A stretch of DNA of 64,000 bases from Enterobacterales bacterium. Lineage in GTDB: Bacteria; Pseudomonadota; Gammaproteobacteria; Enterobacterales; Kangiellaceae. The translations under genes were made by a program, and so were the position numbers. Within the stretch, counting starts at the first letter, position 1. Each line of letters begins with the position of its first letter. The notes beneath the pieces are model-generated. The model was given only the letters and a program-made list of their open reading frames with translations. It was not told the origin of the DNA and made no database searches. Positions 1 to 12,507 of this stretch are shown here, one piece after another. The DNA is taken from the NCBI GenBank assembly GCA_030949565.1, contig JAUZSK010000079.1:44735-108734 (forward strand). Reading direction: 5' to 3'.

Positions 1-745
1 CTAAAATAACTGAGCCTCCCGTTGGCGCTTGGACATGCGCATCAGGTAACCAGGTGTGTACCGGAAACATAGGAACTTTAATCGCAAAAGCAATTAAAAA
101 AGCAAAGAATAACAACAGCTGGGTATCAGCATCAATCACCAAACTGTGCATTTTAAACAGGTTAAAACTTTCAGCCTCTAATCCTAAATAGATTAAAGCA
201 ATCAACAAAAAGACCGAACCAAAGAAGGTGTAGATGAAAAATTTGAGTGTCGCATAAATCCGGTTAGGTCCACCCCAAATACCAATAATCAAAAACATAG
301 GGACTAACATAGCTTCCCACAGTACGTAGAACAAAATAGCATCAGTGGCGGCAAACACGCCATTCATCAATCCACACATCACCAAAAATGCTGAGAGATA
401 ATGTGATACTCGTAACTTCACATTATTCCAGCTAGAAATAATGACGATCAACGTCATTAAGGAAGTCAATGAAATCAAAGGTAAGGATATTCCATCGACT
501 CCAAGGGAATAACGAATATTAAGTGACTCGATCCAAGCTTCATCTTCAACAAACTGTACATAATACTCGCTGGTATCAAAATGCTGAAGCGCATACAGGC
601 TTAATAAAAAAGTCACTAATGCGGTCAACAAGGCAATCCATTGAGTAACCTGTTTTTGTTTTTGTCCAGGACCAAAAATAATCAATCCAGCGCCGGCAAT
701 CGGAAGCCAAATTAATAAGCTGAGAATTGGTAAATTTTCTAACAT
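1..745 (-). CDS. nuoM: NADH-quinone oxidoreductase subunit M (5' part)
   Basis: Membrane subunit of complex I, an antiporter-like proton-pumping subunit. The first 248 codons are present and open, starting at the ATG at 743-745; the rest lies beyond the left edge. The translation shows repeated hydrophobic helices, the NuoM-type segment LWEAMLVPMFLIIGIWGG with the conserved membrane glutamate, and FPVHTWLPDAHVQAPTGGS, the hallmark loop of the NuoM/NuoN/NuoL family. It is downstream of nuoL in the same orientation, as in all nuo operons. No frameshift is visible in this part. Confidence 0.95.
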   Translation of the reverse strand, partial: MLENLPILSLLIWLPIAGAGLIIFGPGQKQKQVTQWIALLTALVTFLLSLYALQHFDTSEYYVQFVEDEAWIESLNIRYSLGVDGISLPLISLTSLMTLIVIISSWNNVKLRVSHYLSAFLVMCGLMNGVFAATDAILFYVLWEAMLVPMFLIIGIWGGPNRIYATLKFFIYTFFGSVFLLIALIYLGLEAESFNLFKMHSLVIDADTQLLLFFAFLIAFAIKVPMFPVHTWLPDAHVQAPTGGSVIL

Positions 746-856
746 TATTTTTATTTAAACCTGTTTAAAAGTAATCAAATGACTGTCAATTTTTAACACC
801 AATCAACACCATCGGTGTTGCTACTCTACTGCACTATATCCACGTTACCTTTAGCT

Positions 857-2833
857 CTAACTCGCTGCATTAAGCGCTTTCCAATAAAGCCACGCTAAAA
901 ATAAAACTAATCCAAACACCATGACAAAAACATAATGATAAAGATAACCGCTTTGCATTCGACGCATTTTACTGGATAAAAATGAAACCACTTTAGCACT
1001 ACCATTAACCATCCAAGTATCGATCAGTTTTACATCGATCAATTTCCCAAAATTGTTTCCCTAGAGCTACGCCACCAGCAGAAAAATAATTAATGTAGAT
1101 ATGATCGAAATAATATTTATTCTCGAGAACATGATTAATGGGCCCTAAGAGCTTCTTAGTTTTATCAGAAAGTTCTGGTTTCCAAACCACAAACACATAA
1201 GCCGTTGCTACACCCGCCATAGCTAACCAAAAAGGTAGCGTTTGTACTGCATCTAGTGCCAGAGTGAAGGGATGCTCATAATGTTCAACTAATGGCGCCA
1301 CCGTATCATGGATTGGTAACACTCTAATCGCATCGGCAAAATATTCACCACTTAAAATTGTTGGAGCCAGCCAATAACCGACCACCACCGAAGGTATCGC
1401 CAAAGCGATTAAAGGCAAAGTAACCACCCATGGAGACTCTTTTAAATTTGAACGGGTATGTTCATCCATCCTTTCCTTGGTATGGAAAACCATAAAGAAT
1501 AATCTGAAGCTATACAAAGCGGTAAAAAAAACACCTATTAAAACACAGACATAAGCGTAGCTAGAAGCACTTAATTTTGAAAAGTGTTCAACTTCTATAA
1601 TGGCTTCTTTTGAATAGAACCCAGAAAGAAAAGGCATACCAATTAAAGCTAAAGAACCGATCAACATAGTGACATAGGTGATCGGCATATATTTTTTTAA
1701 GTTACCCATCTTTCGCATATCCTGCTCGTGATGCATGGCGATGATAACCGATCCAGCGCCCAAGAATAATAAAGCTTTGAAGAAAGCATGAGTAACTAGA
1801 TGGAAAATAGCGACTGAATAAGCAGATGCACCCAGCGCTACCACCATATAACCTAGTTGAGAAAAGCGTTGAATATGCCACCACCCGTTTAATGTCATTT
1901 TGAATCACACCTAAAAAGCCCATAAAGAGTGCGGTTGTACCGCCAATCACTAGGATAAAATTAAGTGCCGTTTCCGATTGCTCAAACAATGGAGACATCC
2001 GCGCCACCATAAAGACACCGGCGGTAACCATGGTCGCAGCATGGATTAAAGCAGAAATGGGTGTAGGACCTTCCATCGAATCAGGTAACCAAACATGCAG
2101 CGGCACCTGAGCCGATTTACCCATCGCTCCGATAAACAAACCAATACAAATAAAGGTGGTTGCCGACCACACCACTCCATCGATAACTGGAATAGTTAAA
2201 TCCTGATAACCCTCGGCCACTTTGGCAAACACCTCAGCGTAATCCAATGTACCAAAAACCATATAAACACCAGCAATACCGAGCAAGAAACCAAAGTCAC
2301 CCACACGGTTAACTAAAAAAGCTTTTAAATTGGCAAAAATAGCGGTAGGCTTTTTTGTACCAGAAGCCTATCAATAAGTAGGAGACCAATCCAACCGCTT
2401 CCCAGCCAAAAAATAGTTGCATAAAGTTATTCGACATTACCAAAGTCAGCATGGCAAAAGTGAATAGCGAAATATAAGAGAAGAAACGTTGGTAACCGGG
2501 GTCGTCTTTCATATAACCAATAGTATAAATATGCACCATTAAGGAAACGAAGGTGACCACTGCCATCATAGTGGCTGTTAGTGCATCAATCATAAAACCT
2601 ACGTTGATACTAAAGTTACCTAATTGCGCCCAAGTATAAAGGTTATAGTTTAGCGGCTCAGCGTCACCAAATAACAGACCATTAGCCACACCAATGGATA
2701 AATAACAAGAAGCACCAACCGCTAAAGTGGTCAGCCTATGAGCCCACTGGCGGGGCATTTTACTACCGAGCAGGCCGACAACGAGTGCGGCAACCAACGG
2801 CAATAATACGATAGCGAGTAATTGATTTTGCAT
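857..2833 (-). CDS. nuoL: NADH-quinone oxidoreductase subunit L (three frameshifts)
   Basis: Largest membrane subunit of complex I, carrying a proton channel and the long lateral helix. The N-terminal piece (from 2833) has the NuoL segment [20 protein letters not shown]; the middle piece has [20 protein letters not shown]; the C-terminal pieces hold the remaining helices. The frame is lost three times: at a six-T run (2351-2356), at a four-A run (1862-1865) and near 1043-1052. Each is cured by removing one base, giving about 657 residues, close to the usual NuoL length of 610-660. The pieces abut with no sequence lost, so this is one gene, probably with sequence errors, and not separate Mrp-type subunits. 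Confidence 0.9.
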
Positions 2834-2845
2834 AATAAAGCGAAG

Positions 2846-3151
2846 CTATCCTTTTAACTGGTTAATTTTTTCGACATCGATGGTAGCTCTATTTCTAAAT
2901 AAAACTACAATGATGGCGAGCCCAATAGCAGCTTCAGCAGCAGCCACCGTCAGAATAAAAAAGACAAAAACTTGTCCGGCTGAATCCTGTAAAAAATGAG
3001 AAAATGCAATAAAATTAGTATTCACAGCGAGAAGCATTAATTCAATACACATCAATAAAGTAATGACATTTTTGCGGTTAATAATAATACCGGCCACACT
3101 AATGGCAAACAAAACCGCGCTAAGTAAAAGATAATCAGATAATTCAATCAT
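2846..3151 (-). CDS. nuoK: NADH-quinone oxidoreductase subunit K
   Basis: Small three-helix membrane subunit of complex I (homologue of ND4L), 101 residues, the normal length. It contains the two conserved membrane glutamates: one in the segment [17 protein letters not shown] and one in [20 protein letters not shown]. The start overlaps the nuoJ stop by 4 bases, a typical translational coupling inside the operon. Intact. Confidence 0.96.
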   Translation of the reverse strand: MIELSDYLLLSAVLFAISVAGIIINRKNVITLLMCIELMLLAVNTNFIAFSHFLQDSAGQVFVFFILTVAAAEAAIGLAIIVVLFRNRATIDVEKINQLKG

Positions 3152-3811
3152 GATTTATCTCCTTCATCGGCTTTAATCTCTGGCGTTTCTTCAGACTCTT
3201 GATCATCTTCTGCTACAACCGCATCCATTGAAACAATTTTTAAACGGTTTTTCTTGTTGGCTTGAAGCTGTTTGCTAATCACCTGCGCTTTACGATGCTT
3301 ACGGCCTCTAAAGGTTAATGCAATGGCTGAAATAATTGCCACCAATAAAATAACTGCGGCGGTTTCAAAAGCGATAAAGTAATCGGTATACAACACCCGC
3401 CCCAGTTCTTTAATATTGGAGTAGTCCGCATCACGTGGTAATGGCTGTGCGTAATTTTCAGTAGAAAATTCCCCGTGGGTAATAAAGAAAAACAGTAGTC
3501 CAAAAAAATGCGACCGCCGAAATAATTGCTAAAGGTAGGTTTTTAACAAAGCCTTGCCTTAATGCGGCGTAATCAATATCCATCATCATTACCACAAACA
3601 GCAATAGCACCATCACCGCGCCAACATAAACCACAATTAAGCTTAAAGCCAAAAACTCCGCTTCAAGCAACAACCAAATGGCCGAGGCTGAGACAAAGGT
3701 CAAGACTAGAAATAACGCAGCCTTAACGGAGTTTTTACTCGAGATTACCATCAAGGCTGAAAAAATCAGCCAACCGGCAAATAAATAAAAAACAATTACT
3801 GGAAAACTCAT
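3148..3811 (-). CDS. nuoJ: NADH-quinone oxidoreductase subunit J (one frameshift)
   Basis: Membrane subunit of complex I (ND6 homologue) with five helices. The N-terminal part from 3811 has the conserved pi-bulge helix [19 protein letters not shown]. The frame is lost at a seven-base A run (3502-3508 on the plus strand); dropping one base joins it to the downstream part, which holds the last helix and a charged cytoplasmic tail rich in E and D. Corrected length is about 220 residues, including that acidic tail. It lies between nuoI and nuoK as expected. Confidence 0.92.
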
Positions 3812-3897
3812 TGGTGTAGTCTCTACCTTTTATAAAGGATCTATTTTCTAATTGATACAAAAATTCTATTTGAGAAATCGGCTAAAACAAATCTAAT

Positions 3898-4393
3898 TTA
3901 GCGATATTTCGCATCTGCCGCGATATCTTCCGCTAATTGGGTCTCGTAAACACGGCCTATTTCTAGTAGCTTTTCTTTGGTCATTATTTGAGCCCCTTGT
4001 TCTTCAAAATGATATTCAAAGATCCGCGTTTCAACAATTGAATCTACCGGGCAAGACTCTTCACAAAAACCACAAAAAATACATTTAAACAAATCAATTT
4101 CATACTTAGTGGTTCGTCTAGAACCGTCACTTTCTCTTTCCCCTGCTTCAATCGTTATTGCCGCCGCGGGGCAAACCGCTTCACACAATTTACACGCGAT
4201 ACAACGCTCTTCACCGTTGGGATAACTACGCAGCGCATGTAGCCCTCTAAATCTTGGTGATTGAGGGGTTTTTTTCTTCGGGATATTGAATGGTCACCTT
4301 TGGGCTAAACATATGTCCACCGGTCACCATGAGCCCTTTTATAAGCTCAATCAATAAAAAACTGTTAAAAAACTGTTTTATCTTATTCATCAT
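3898..4393 (-). CDS. nuoI: NADH-quinone oxidoreductase subunit I (one frameshift)
   Basis: Peripheral complex I subunit that holds two [4Fe-4S] clusters (N6a and N6b) and passes electrons to NuoB. Two ferredoxin motifs are readable: [12 protein letters not shown] and [12 protein letters not shown]. The N-terminal 40 codons, from an ATG ATG at 4388-4393, are in another frame. A seven-T run at 4269-4275 carries one base too many; removing it gives the expected junction [20 protein letters not shown] and a 164-residue protein. The gene sits between nuoH and nuoJ. Confidence 0.93.
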
Positions 4394-4435
4394 AAACCTG
4401 TATCAATAGAAGCTAACTTTCAAGCCCCATCAGTT

Positions 4436-5473
4436 TTAATTAAATGGCCAAACGTTCAACTTGATCCAAATCGCAACCACCGGCAACCAAACTAGCGTGA
4501 CGGGAATGAAAATTTTCCAACCTAAGCGCATCACTTGGTCATATCGAAACCTTGGGAAAGTGGCTCTCAGCCAGAACAGACCAAACAAAAAGAACGAGGC
4601 TTTAATCAACAACCATAGCGTTCCTGGCACCCAAGCCGTGATATCATCCATAAAACCATAGCCCTGAAAAGGCGACAGCCATCCTCCGAAAAACATGATT
4701 GCTGTTAAAAATGAAATTAGAATCATATTGGCATATTCGGCTAAAAAGAATAATGAAAATGCCATGCCGCCGTATTCCACATGGAAACCGGCAACTATTT
4801 CTGATTCGCCTTCTGCCATATCAAAAGGAGCACGGTTGGTTTCGGCCACTCCTGAAATCCAATAAACCACTAATAAAGGCAGCAGCGGTAACCAAAACCA
4901 TTGCAGAAAGCCGCCTTGTTGTGACAATACAATATCGCTTAGATTGGTTGATTGCGAGCACATTAATACGCCCACCAAAGCAAACCCCATGGCTAATTCA
5001 TAGGAGATAATTTGTGCCGCCGAACGCATGGCACCTAAAAAAGCATATTTTGAATTGGAGGCCCAACCGGCGATAATCACACCATACACGCCGATGGAAG
5101 TCATCGCTAATATATAGAGCAAACCCACATCGATATCGGCCAACACTAATTCCGCATCAAAGGGTATTACCGCCCAAGCGGCAAAAGAGGGACCAATGAA
5201 TAAAATCGGCGCCACGATAAACAGCATTTTACTAGCGCCTTGAGGTACCACAATTTCTTTCATGATTAACTTAACGGTATCCGCAATCGGTTGTAACCAA
5301 CCTTTAGGACCAACTCGATTAGGACCTAAACGCAACTGCATATAACCGATCAATTTACGTTCGGCGTAGGTTGCATAGGCCACAGCTAAAACCACCGGTA
5401 AAATAATCGCGACAATTTTAACCACGATCCAAATGAGCGTCATTGCCCAATCCATTAAATTGATTTCGCTCAT
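4436..5473 (-). CDS. nuoH: NADH-quinone oxidoreductase subunit H
   Basis: Membrane subunit of complex I (ND1 homologue) that forms much of the quinone-binding cavity. Intact at 345 residues with eight or so hydrophobic helices. Diagnostic segments are [34 protein letters not shown] and [20 protein letters not shown]. The start overlaps the nuoG stop by 4 bases. Confidence 0.97.
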   Translation of the reverse strand: MSEINLMDWAMTLIWIVVKIVAIILPVVLAVAYATYAERKLIGYMQLRLGPNRVGPKGWLQPIADTVKLIMKEIVVPQGASKMLFIVAPILFIGPSFAAWAVIPFDAELVLADIDVGLLYILAMTSIGVYGVIIAGWASNSKYAFLGAMRSAAQIISYELAMGFALVGVLMCSQSTNLSDIVLSQQGGFLQWFWLPLLPLLVVYWISGVAETNRAPFDMAEGESEIVAGFHVEYGGMAFSLFFLAEYANMILISFLTAIMFFGGWLSPFQGYGFMDDITAWVPGTLWLLIKASFFLFGLFWLRATFPRFRYDQVMRLGWKIFIPVTLVWLPVVAIWIKLNVWPFN

Positions 5474-7657
5474 GTTTTAACCCTCGAAATACTGATGGGA
5501 TGAGTAGACGCTTTTGGCGTTTGTTGCAACGCGCTTGCCCGTCTTACCATCGGGTCAACTAAGTAAAGCCCTAGACTATCTCTCAGGGAGTCATCTTTGC
5601 TCGCAGCGCTTAACGCGGCTGGTGTTTTGCGTGCGATTTTTTTATCGCCCGCCAATTCATGCTTTTCTTTCAGCTCATCATGGATCTGACGAGAAGACTC
5701 ATATTCAAAACCTTTAAGGTCAAACAAATTACCCAGCACTCTTAGCACTTTCCATGCGGGCCTTGTTTCACCCGGCGCGTTTACCACCGCAGCAAAAGTT
5801 TGCCAAACGCCTTCAATATTTATAAAGGTACCCGACGCTTCATAGTTACCGGCTATCGGCAACATCACCGTGGCATAATCTTGCATACGACCATCTGCAT
5901 AGGAGGTTAAAGCAACCAAAAACTCGGCTTTTTTAAAGTTCTCTAATGCCTGCTCGTTCCAAATACTTTCAACATCTGGCTCACAATTGTGGATCAAATA
6001 ACCTTTTAGACCTTCAGTTAACATTTGCTTAGCATTTTTACCTGTGGTCGCTCGACCACCGACATCAGCCTGATAAGGCACAGCTCCGGCCAAATTATTA
6101 CCGGCTGCATTACAGCCTTGAGTCATGTATCCCCAGTTGGAACCGGTTAATTCAGAGATTTGTTCAGCTAGCCAGTTGATCACTTCGGCCTGCGAGTGTT
6201 CTTGCACATAAACGCCAAGTAACAATGCACTTTTATCGGCATCGATTAGCTCCTGCGCCATCGCTAAATGGGTATCGTTAAAGCTGACATCCGATAACCA
6301 ATCACTGACGTCGGCAGCAACATCCTTTACTTTAGAAACAACAGCCGCCAACAAACAAGCAACCTCTTGTGCTAATAGATGCGGTTCAGGTTGGATTTCA
6401 TGGCTTAAACGGAAGTTATATTCCCCATCAAATGGATTAATTGCCATAGCTTTACCAAAACCCGTGGATTTTCTTACTCTTAATGCCGCTAATGGTTGTT
6501 CTTGTCGTAAATCACCTGCAATAAGAAGTGTCGCATCCATATTACTCAGATCAGCTAATGGAAAATTCAGCCCCGATCGAACATTACCCATTTCATCTGC
6601 AGAATAATCTCTGCGCCGAGTTCGAAAATCAATATTGTTGCAACCTAAACCGCGAATCACTTTTTGCACTAGATAACTTTCTTCCAAGGTGGAATTATTG
6701 CCCACTAACGCGCCAAAATTGTTGCCGTCAGAAGCTCCAATAATACGTTTCATTTCTGATACCACAAAATTAAGCGCGGTTTGCCAGTCACATTCGACCC
6801 ATTCGCCATCGCGTTTAACTCTTGGCTTGAGTAATCGTTTACCTTCGTTTAAGGCCTGATAGGAAAAACGATCTCTATCCGAAAGCCACACTTCGTTGAT
6901 GGCTTCATTTTCCCTAGGTACCACACGAATAATTTCACCGCGACGATGATGCACGCTGACATTAGAACCAAGACAATCATGAGCCGCAATGGAAGGTGAT
7001 TCTCTTAGCTCCCACGCTCTGGCTTTATACCGAGATGGTTTAGCGGTTAACGCGCCGACCGGACATAAATCAATAATATTGGCAGAAACCTCTGAACTCA
7101 TCGACGCCTCAATATAGGTGCCAATTTCCACATGCTCACCGCGCCCCGTGGCACCCATCTCACGCAGACCAACCACTTCCTGACCAAAACGAACGCAGCG
7201 CGTACAATGAATACAGCGCGTCATATCGGTGGCGATTAAAGGTCCAAGATTTTTATCGGTAACCACTCGCTTACCTTCAACGTAGCGGCTCACATCATTA
7301 CCGTAACCGACCGACAAATCTTGTAACTCACACTCACCGCCTTGATCACAAACAGGGCAATCAAGTGGATGGTTAATCAATAAAAATTCCATCACCGCTT
7401 TTTGTGCATCAATCGCTTTTTGACTGGAGGTTTGGATAACCATTCCATCGGCAACCGGCGTTGCACAAGCGGGAACAGCTTTAGGAATACTGGAGACTTC
7501 CACCATACACATACGGCAATTGGCCGCTACGGATAATTTTTTTGTGGTAACAAAAGCGAGGAATATAAATATCCGCATCATCGGCTACTTCAATGATCAT
7601 TGAGCCGACATCAGCTTCTAGCTTTTTACCATTTATTTCTATATTAACTTTGCCCAT
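5470..7657 (-). CDS. nuoG: NADH-quinone oxidoreductase subunit G (one frameshift)
   Basis: Large iron-sulfur subunit of the complex I peripheral arm. From the N-terminus: a [2Fe-2S] ferredoxin-like domain (CRMCMVEV and CATPV), the His-Cys motif [18 protein letters not shown], a [4Fe-4S] motif [14 protein letters not shown], then a molybdopterin-oxidoreductase-like domain that binds no cofactor in this family. The best start is [10 protein letters not shown] at 7657. A seven-T run at 7537-7543 breaks the frame after about 40 codons; removing one base gives 728 residues. It sits between nuoF and nuoH. Confidence 0.93.
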
Positions 7658-7747
7658 TCTTTTTTTATCTTTACCTATTCGGGTCAATTGACCTTATTGA
7701 ATAAACTATTAAATAATTAGACCGTTTAAAAAAAGTTGCGTCTTTTG

Positions 7748-9019
7748 TTAACCTTTCACCAAACTACGTTTGTGTTCGATCATATATTCAAACTCATTAC
7801 GGTACTGCTTTAAAAAACCTTTAATTGGCATTGCCGCGGCATCACCGAGGGCGCAAATGGTTCGGCCCATAATGTTACCCGCAACTCGCTCTAGATTTTC
7901 AATATCTCCAGGCTTACCTTCACCCTCTAAAATTCGGTGGATCACACGAGACATCCAGCCAGTGCCTTCACGGCAAGGCGAACATTGACCGCAGGATTCT
8001 TCGTAATAGAAATGAGCGGTTCTTGCGGCAAGCTCCACAATACAAACACTTTCATCAAGTACCATAACCGCGCCCGAGCCTAGCATCGAACCAGCCTTGC
8101 CAATGGCATCATAATCCATGGTGATATCCATCATGGTATCTGCAGGCAATATAGGTGAGGATGAACCACCGGGAATCACCGCCTTTAGCTTTTTGCCGGC
8201 AAGCATACCGCCCGCCATTTCAAGCAATTCTTTAAATGGCATGCCCAAATTAACTTCAAAATTACCGGGATTAGCCACATGCCCTGATACTGAAAATATT
8301 TTAGTTCCACCGTTATTCGGTTTACCTAAATCTAAAAACCACTGACCGCCATTTTCTAAAATAGCCGGAACAGAAGCGTAACTTTCAGTATTATTGACAT
8401 TAGTTGGTCGACCAAAAACACCATAGTTAGCGGGAAAAGGTGGCTTAAATCTCGGTTGACCTTTTTTACCCTCTATCGATTCAATTAATGCAGTTTCCTC
8501 ACCACAAATATAAGCACCACCACCAAGATGATTATGCAATTCAAAACTAAAGTCCGAACCTAATATATTGTCACCGATAAAATTATTTTCATGTGCTTCC
8601 GCGAGGGCAGCTTCCATCCGTTCAAAGGGTTCGTAGAATTCACCGCGAAGATAGTTATAACCAACGCTGGCATTCATGACAAAACCAGCAATAGTCATGC
8701 CCTCAATTAACTGATGGGGATTGTAGCGAAGAATATCCCGGTCTTTAAAGGTACCCGGTTCGCCTTCATCGGAATTACAAACCACATATTTTTGCCCAGG
8801 CATATTACGCGGCATAAAACTCCATTTAAGTCCTGTAGGGAAACCGGCGCCACCACGACCTCTTAACGCCGATAATTTAAGTTCATCGATAATTTTATCG
8901 TGTGGCAACTGACCCGCCATAATTTTCTTTAAGCTAGAATAACCACCAACACTGAGATAAGCCTCTAATGACCAAGGTGTCTTATGATGTAGCGTTCTAA
9001 AACAGACTTCGTTAGTCAC
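7748..9019 (-). CDS. nuoF: NADH-quinone oxidoreductase subunit F
   Basis: NADH-oxidising flavoprotein subunit of complex I. Intact at 423 residues. The glycine-rich NADH/FMN site [13 protein letters not shown] is near residues 53-65, an FMN-binding stretch [18 protein letters not shown] lies mid-protein, and the C-terminal [4Fe-4S] motif is [15 protein letters not shown] with a fourth cysteine in TICALGDAA. It overlaps the nuoE stop by one base, consistent with coupled translation. Confidence 0.97.
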   Translation of the reverse strand: MTNEVCFRTLHHKTPWSLEAYLSVGGYSSLKKIMAGQLPHDKIIDELKLSALRGRGGAGFPTGLKWSFMPRNMPGQKYVVCNSDEGEPGTFKDRDILRYNPHQLIEGMTIAGFVMNASVGYNYLRGEFYEPFERMEAALAEAHENNFIGDNILGSDFSFELHNHLGGGAYICGEETALIESIEGKKGQPRFKPPFPANYGVFGRPTNVNNTESYASVPAILENGGQWFLDLGKPNNGGTKIFSVSGHVANPGNFEVNLGMPFKELLEMAGGMLAGKKLKAVIPGGSSSPILPADTMMDITMDYDAIGKAGSMLGSGAVMVLDESVCIVELAARTAHFYYEESCGQCSPCREGTGWMSRVIHRILEGEGKPGDIENLERVAGNIMGRTICALGDAAAMPIKGFLKQYRNEFEYMIEHKRSLVKG

Positions 9020-9564
9020 TATTTACCCTCCTTAGACGATGCATCAAGCGCTGCAATATCGGAAAGAATTTGGTCAATTTTTTCTTCGGTTAAATTTTCA
9101 TGGTAAACCTTATCAACCTCAAGCATCGGAGCGCCGCCACAAGCGGCCATACATTCGACTTCTTTAAGGCTAAACAAACCATCTTTGGTGGTTTCACCTA
9201 ATTTGATATTTAAACGGTCTTGTAAATGCTTAATGACTTTATCAGAGCCTCTGAGACTACAAGAAATATTGGTACAAACTGATACCACATGTTTGCCCAT
9301 TTTATTCAGATGGAACATGGTATAAAAAGAGGCCACTTCATACACAGCCACTGGCGGAACATCTAGATATTCAGCCACCGCTTGCATTGACTCTTCAGTT
9401 AAGTAATTACCATTATATTCTTGCACCACTTTTAACGCTGGCATAATCGGTGGGCGCTTACGTTCTGCTGGATATTTTGTAATCCAGTGATCTATTTCTT
9501 TGACTGCCTTGGCTGGCAATAACTGTTTTAGTTTTAGGGATTTATCGTAATTTAAATCAGTCAT
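9019..9564 (-). CDS. nuoE: NADH-quinone oxidoreductase subunit E
   Basis: Thioredoxin-fold [2Fe-2S] subunit (cluster N1a) that pairs with NuoF. Intact at 181 residues. The four cysteine ligands are in [12 protein letters not shown] and [10 protein letters not shown]; the N-terminal helical part contains the family segment [16 protein letters not shown]. It overlaps the nuoD stop by one base. Confidence 0.97.
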   Translation of the reverse strand: MTDLNYDKSLKLKQLLPAKAVKEIDHWITKYPAERKRPPIMPALKVVQEYNGNYLTEESMQAVAEYLDVPPVAVYEVASFYTMFHLNKMGKHVVSVCTNISCSLRGSDKVIKHLQDRLNIKLGETTKDGLFSLKEVECMAACGGAPMLEVDKVYHENLTEEKIDQILSDIAALDASSKEGK

Positions 9565-10817
9565 TAGCGATCAATCTCCCCAAAAACCACATCCATGGTA
9601 CCAATAATAGCCACCACATCCGCTAACATATGGCCTTTAGCCATTTCATTCATGGCGGCCATATGCGCAAAACCCGGTGCTCTTATTTTTAAACGATAGG
9701 GCTTATTGGCGCCATCCGATAATAAATAAATGCCGAACTCGCCTTTCGGATGCTCCACTGCAGCATAGGCTTCGCCCTCTGGTACGCAGTAGCCTTCGGT
9801 AAAGAGTTTAAAGTGATGAATCAAAGACTCCATATTTTCCCTTACATCAGCACGATTGGGCGGCGCGACCTTGTAATCATCAACCATCACCGGTCCTGGA
9901 TTGGCACGCAGCCATTTGATACATTGTCTAATGATTCGATTCGATTGACGCATTTCCTCGACACGAACTAAATAACGGTCATAACAATCACCATTGCGCC
10001 CAACCGGTATATCAAAATCAAGTTCGGCATAGGTATCGTAGGGTTGTTTTTTCCTCAGGTCCCAAGCGACGCCCGACCCGCGTAACATTGGACCAGTTAG
10101 CCCTAATTGAAAGGCTCTTTCGGGTGATACCACACCAATGCCAACTAAACGCTGCTTCCAAATACGGTTTTCAGTAAGTAAGGATTCATACTCATCAATG
10201 GCACTCGGAAAAGTCTCAGTATAATCCCACAGAAAATCAAGCAGCGATCCCTGTCGATTTTCGTTAAGTTTATTTAATTTTTTATCCTTGCGCCAAGGCG
10301 ATTTATCATAGTGAGGCATGGTATCGGGTAAATCACGATAAACCCCACCAGGTCTAAAATAAGTCGCATGCATACGTGTACCGGAGACCGCTTCATAGGC
10401 GTCCATCAAGGGTTCTCGATCACGAAAACAATAGAGGAACATGGTCATAGCGCCAACATCCAGCCCGTGAGCACCTAGCCACATTAGATGATTCAAAATA
10501 CGAGTAATTTCCGCAAACATAACGCGGATATACTGGGCTCGTTTAGGCACCTTAATTTTTAATAGTTTTTCGATAGCAAGTACATAAGCGTGCTCGTTAC
10601 ACATCATGGAGACATAATCGAGCCGATCCATATAACCAATGCTTTGGTTGTAGGGTTTTATTTCTGCCAGTTTCTCAGTACCGCGATGGAGTAAACCGAT
10701 ATGCGGATCAGCGCGCTCAATCACTTCACCATCCAATTCTAAAATCATCCGCAGCACACCGTGAGCGGCAGGATGTTGAGGTCCAAAATTGAGAGTATAG
10801 TGTTCTATTTCAGCCAT
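9564..10817 (-). CDS. nuoD: NADH-quinone oxidoreductase subunit D
   Basis: 49-kDa-type subunit that lines the quinone site at the interface with NuoB. Intact at 417 residues and not fused to NuoC, unlike E. coli. Diagnostic segments are [20 protein letters not shown] at the N-terminus (the HxxxH loop next to quinone), [11 protein letters not shown] and the C-terminal [10 protein letters not shown] gap of about 80 bases separates it from nuoC. Confidence 0.97.
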   Translation of the reverse strand: MAEIEHYTLNFGPQHPAAHGVLRMILELDGEVIERADPHIGLLHRGTEKLAEIKPYNQSIGYMDRLDYVSMMCNEHAYVLAIEKLLKIKVPKRAQYIRVMFAEITRILNHLMWLGAHGLDVGAMTMFLYCFRDREPLMDAYEAVSGTRMHATYFRPGGVYRDLPDTMPHYDKSPWRKDKKLNKLNENRQGSLLDFLWDYTETFPSAIDEYESLLTENRIWKQRLVGIGVVSPERAFQLGLTGPMLRGSGVAWDLRKKQPYDTYAELDFDIPVGRNGDCYDRYLVRVEEMRQSNRIIRQCIKWLRANPGPVMVDDYKVAPPNRADVRENMESLIHHFKLFTEGYCVPEGEAYAAVEHPKGEFGIYLLSDGANKPYRLKIRAPGFAHMAAMNEMAKGHMLADVVAIIGTMDVVFGEIDR

Positions 10818-10896
10818 AAAAGTTACTTTTTATTTTGATAATTGATTATCATTGTCCGTAGGTTTCTACGAACCGCTTTTGTTCACACCAAACAGC

Positions 10897-11535
10897 TTAA
10901 CGAATGACTCGAGGAACTAAAATTCGCTCCTCAATCGAGACTGGTTGATAAACACACTGTTCTTTTTCTTCATCATATTTCATTTCAAGCTCACCAATAA
11001 CCGGGAAATCCTTACGGAAAGGATGTCCAATAAAGCCGTAATCAGTTAATATTCGGCGCAGATCAGGATGGCCATCAAACAATAAACCAAACAAATCAAA
11101 GGCTTCTCTTTCAAACCAATTGGCGCCATTCCATAAGTTGACTAAACTGGGCACTAACATGGAATCTTCGGCCACAAAGGTTTTTACCCTAACACGATGA
11201 TTAAGAGTCACCGATAATAAATGATAAACCACCGCATAACGCTGTTTTGGCCAACTGCTTTTAGGCATCGCTTGGCGTCCTCGTTCAAATCCTTGGCTAG
11301 TGGCTTCTTGAGTGGCCCATTCATCCAGACCGTAGGTTAAATAATCAATACCCGCGACATCCATAAGCTGCTCAAACAGAAACGCATCATTATCACGCAA
11401 GCCCTTCATTAACTGGGTCAAGTTAGACACCTCGACGATCAGCGTTAACTCGCCATTAGCAATATGAGACTCGACCAAAAGAGACTCAAAGGCCTGATCA
11501 ATCGCCTGTTTTAATTGAGAGAGAGCGTTAGCCAT
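10897..11535 (-). CDS. nuoC: NADH-quinone oxidoreductase subunit C
   Basis: 30-kDa-type structural subunit of the complex I arm. Intact at 212 residues; the family signature is ERE-AFDLFGLLFDGHPDLRRI followed by GHPFRKDFPV. The C-terminal tail, ending ERILVPRVIR, is typical of stand-alone NuoC. It lies between nuoB and nuoD. Confidence 0.96.
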   Translation of the reverse strand: MANALSQLKQAIDQAFESLLVESHIANGELTLIVEVSNLTQLMKGLRDNDAFLFEQLMDVAGIDYLTYGLDEWATQEATSQGFERGRQAMPKSSWPKQRYAVVYHLLSVTLNHRVRVKTFVAEDSMLVPSLVNLWNGANWFEREAFDLFGLLFDGHPDLRRILTDYGFIGHPFRKDFPVIGELEMKYDEEKEQCVYQPVSIEERILVPRVIR

Positions 11536-11590
11536 TAACCGGTGTTCCTCTTAAAGTAAATCTTGCTGGTAGCGGAGTTTAATTATCATC

Positions 11591-12160
11591 TTATGCTGAC
11601 CTAACAATACTATTGGTTCGCTTGATTTTGTTTTGTAGTTGAATCACGCCAAACATTAAAGCTTCCGCCGTTGGAGGGCAGCCCGGTACATAAATATCAA
11701 CCGGTACAATTCGATCACAGCCTCTCACCACCGCGTAGGAATAGTGGTAGTAACCGCCACCATTAGCGCAAGAACCCATAGAAATCACCCATTTAGGTTC
11801 AGGCATTTGATCATAGACACGGCGCAGCGCCGGTGCCATTTTATTAGTTAAGGTGCCAGCCACTATCATCACATCGGATTGACGCGGACTGGGTCTAAAT
11901 ACGATACCAAAGCGATCAAAATCATAACGCGAAGCGCCCGCTTGCATCATTTCTACCGCACAACAGGCCAATCCAAAAGTCATTGGCCACATGGAGCCGG
12001 TTCGGGCCCAATTGACCAGTGTATCAATACCCGTTACCAAATAACCTTTACCTGACTGTTTAACCTCACCTTGCTTGGACAAGGCTTGCTTCAACTGGGG
12101 TAGAGTTGGAGAAACTAAAGTATTTGCGGCCGAAGGGTCGTGTTTTTCCACTATTCCCAT
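11591..12160 (-). CDS. nuoB: NADH-quinone oxidoreductase subunit B
   Basis: Subunit carrying the terminal [4Fe-4S] cluster N2, the direct electron donor to quinone. Cysteine ligands are visible in [26 protein letters not shown] and [16 protein letters not shown] chose the ATG at 12160 (MGIVEKHD) over the upstream in-frame ATG at 12181 because an AAGGAG ribosome-binding site sits 7 bases upstream of it. The gene overlaps the nuoA stop by 10 bases. Confidence 0.95.
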   Translation of the reverse strand: MGIVEKHDPSAANTLVSPTLPQLKQALSKQGEVKQSGKGYLVTGIDTLVNWARTGSMWPMTFGLACCAVEMMQAGASRYDFDRFGIVFRPSPRQSDVMIVAGTLTNKMAPALRRVYDQMPEPKWVISMGSCANGGGYYHYSYAVVRGCDRIVPVDIYVPGCPPTAEALMFGVIQLQNKIKRTNSIVRSA

Positions 12161-12507
12161 TCTAAGGCTCCTTTTTTCCACTCATAAATAAAACCAACTA
12201 CTAACAAGCCTAAAAAAACACCCATTGCACCGACTGCAAACATATCAAGTTCTTGAAAAACAACCGCCCAAGGAAATAAGAAGGCGACTTCTAAATCAAA
12301 GATAATAAATAAGATGGCCACCAGATAAAAACGAATATCAAATTTATGGCGTGCATCTTCAAAGGCATCGAATCCGCATTCAAAAGGCAGGTTTTTATCA
12401 TGGTTTTCTTTACGAGGGGCGGCCAAATATCCGACGAATTCTAAGAATGCTCCGAATCCAAGGCCGATAGCGATGAAAACAAGTATGGGGAGATAGTTTT
12501 CTAGCAT
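12151..12507 (-). CDS. nuoA: NADH-quinone oxidoreductase subunit A
   Basis: Three-helix membrane subunit (ND3 homologue), first gene of the complex I operon, 118 residues. It has the conserved loop [23 protein letters not shown] with the cysteine exposed in the deactive state of complex I (residue spans quoted are within that loop), then [16 protein letters not shown]. There is no tRNA-Leu or secG in front of it, unlike several gammaproteobacteria. Confidence 0.96.
   Translation of the reverse strand: MLENYLPILVFIAIGLGFGAFLEFVGYLAAPRKENHDKNLPFECGFDAFEDARHKFDIRFYLVAILFIIFDLEVAFLFPWAVVFQELDMFAVGAMGVFLGLLVVGFIYEWKKGALEWE

Noticed and set aside
857-2833. Separate small antiporter-like genes in place of nuoL
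   Set aside because: The pieces are consecutive segments of one NuoL with no overlap or gap; single-base corrections at short runs join them.
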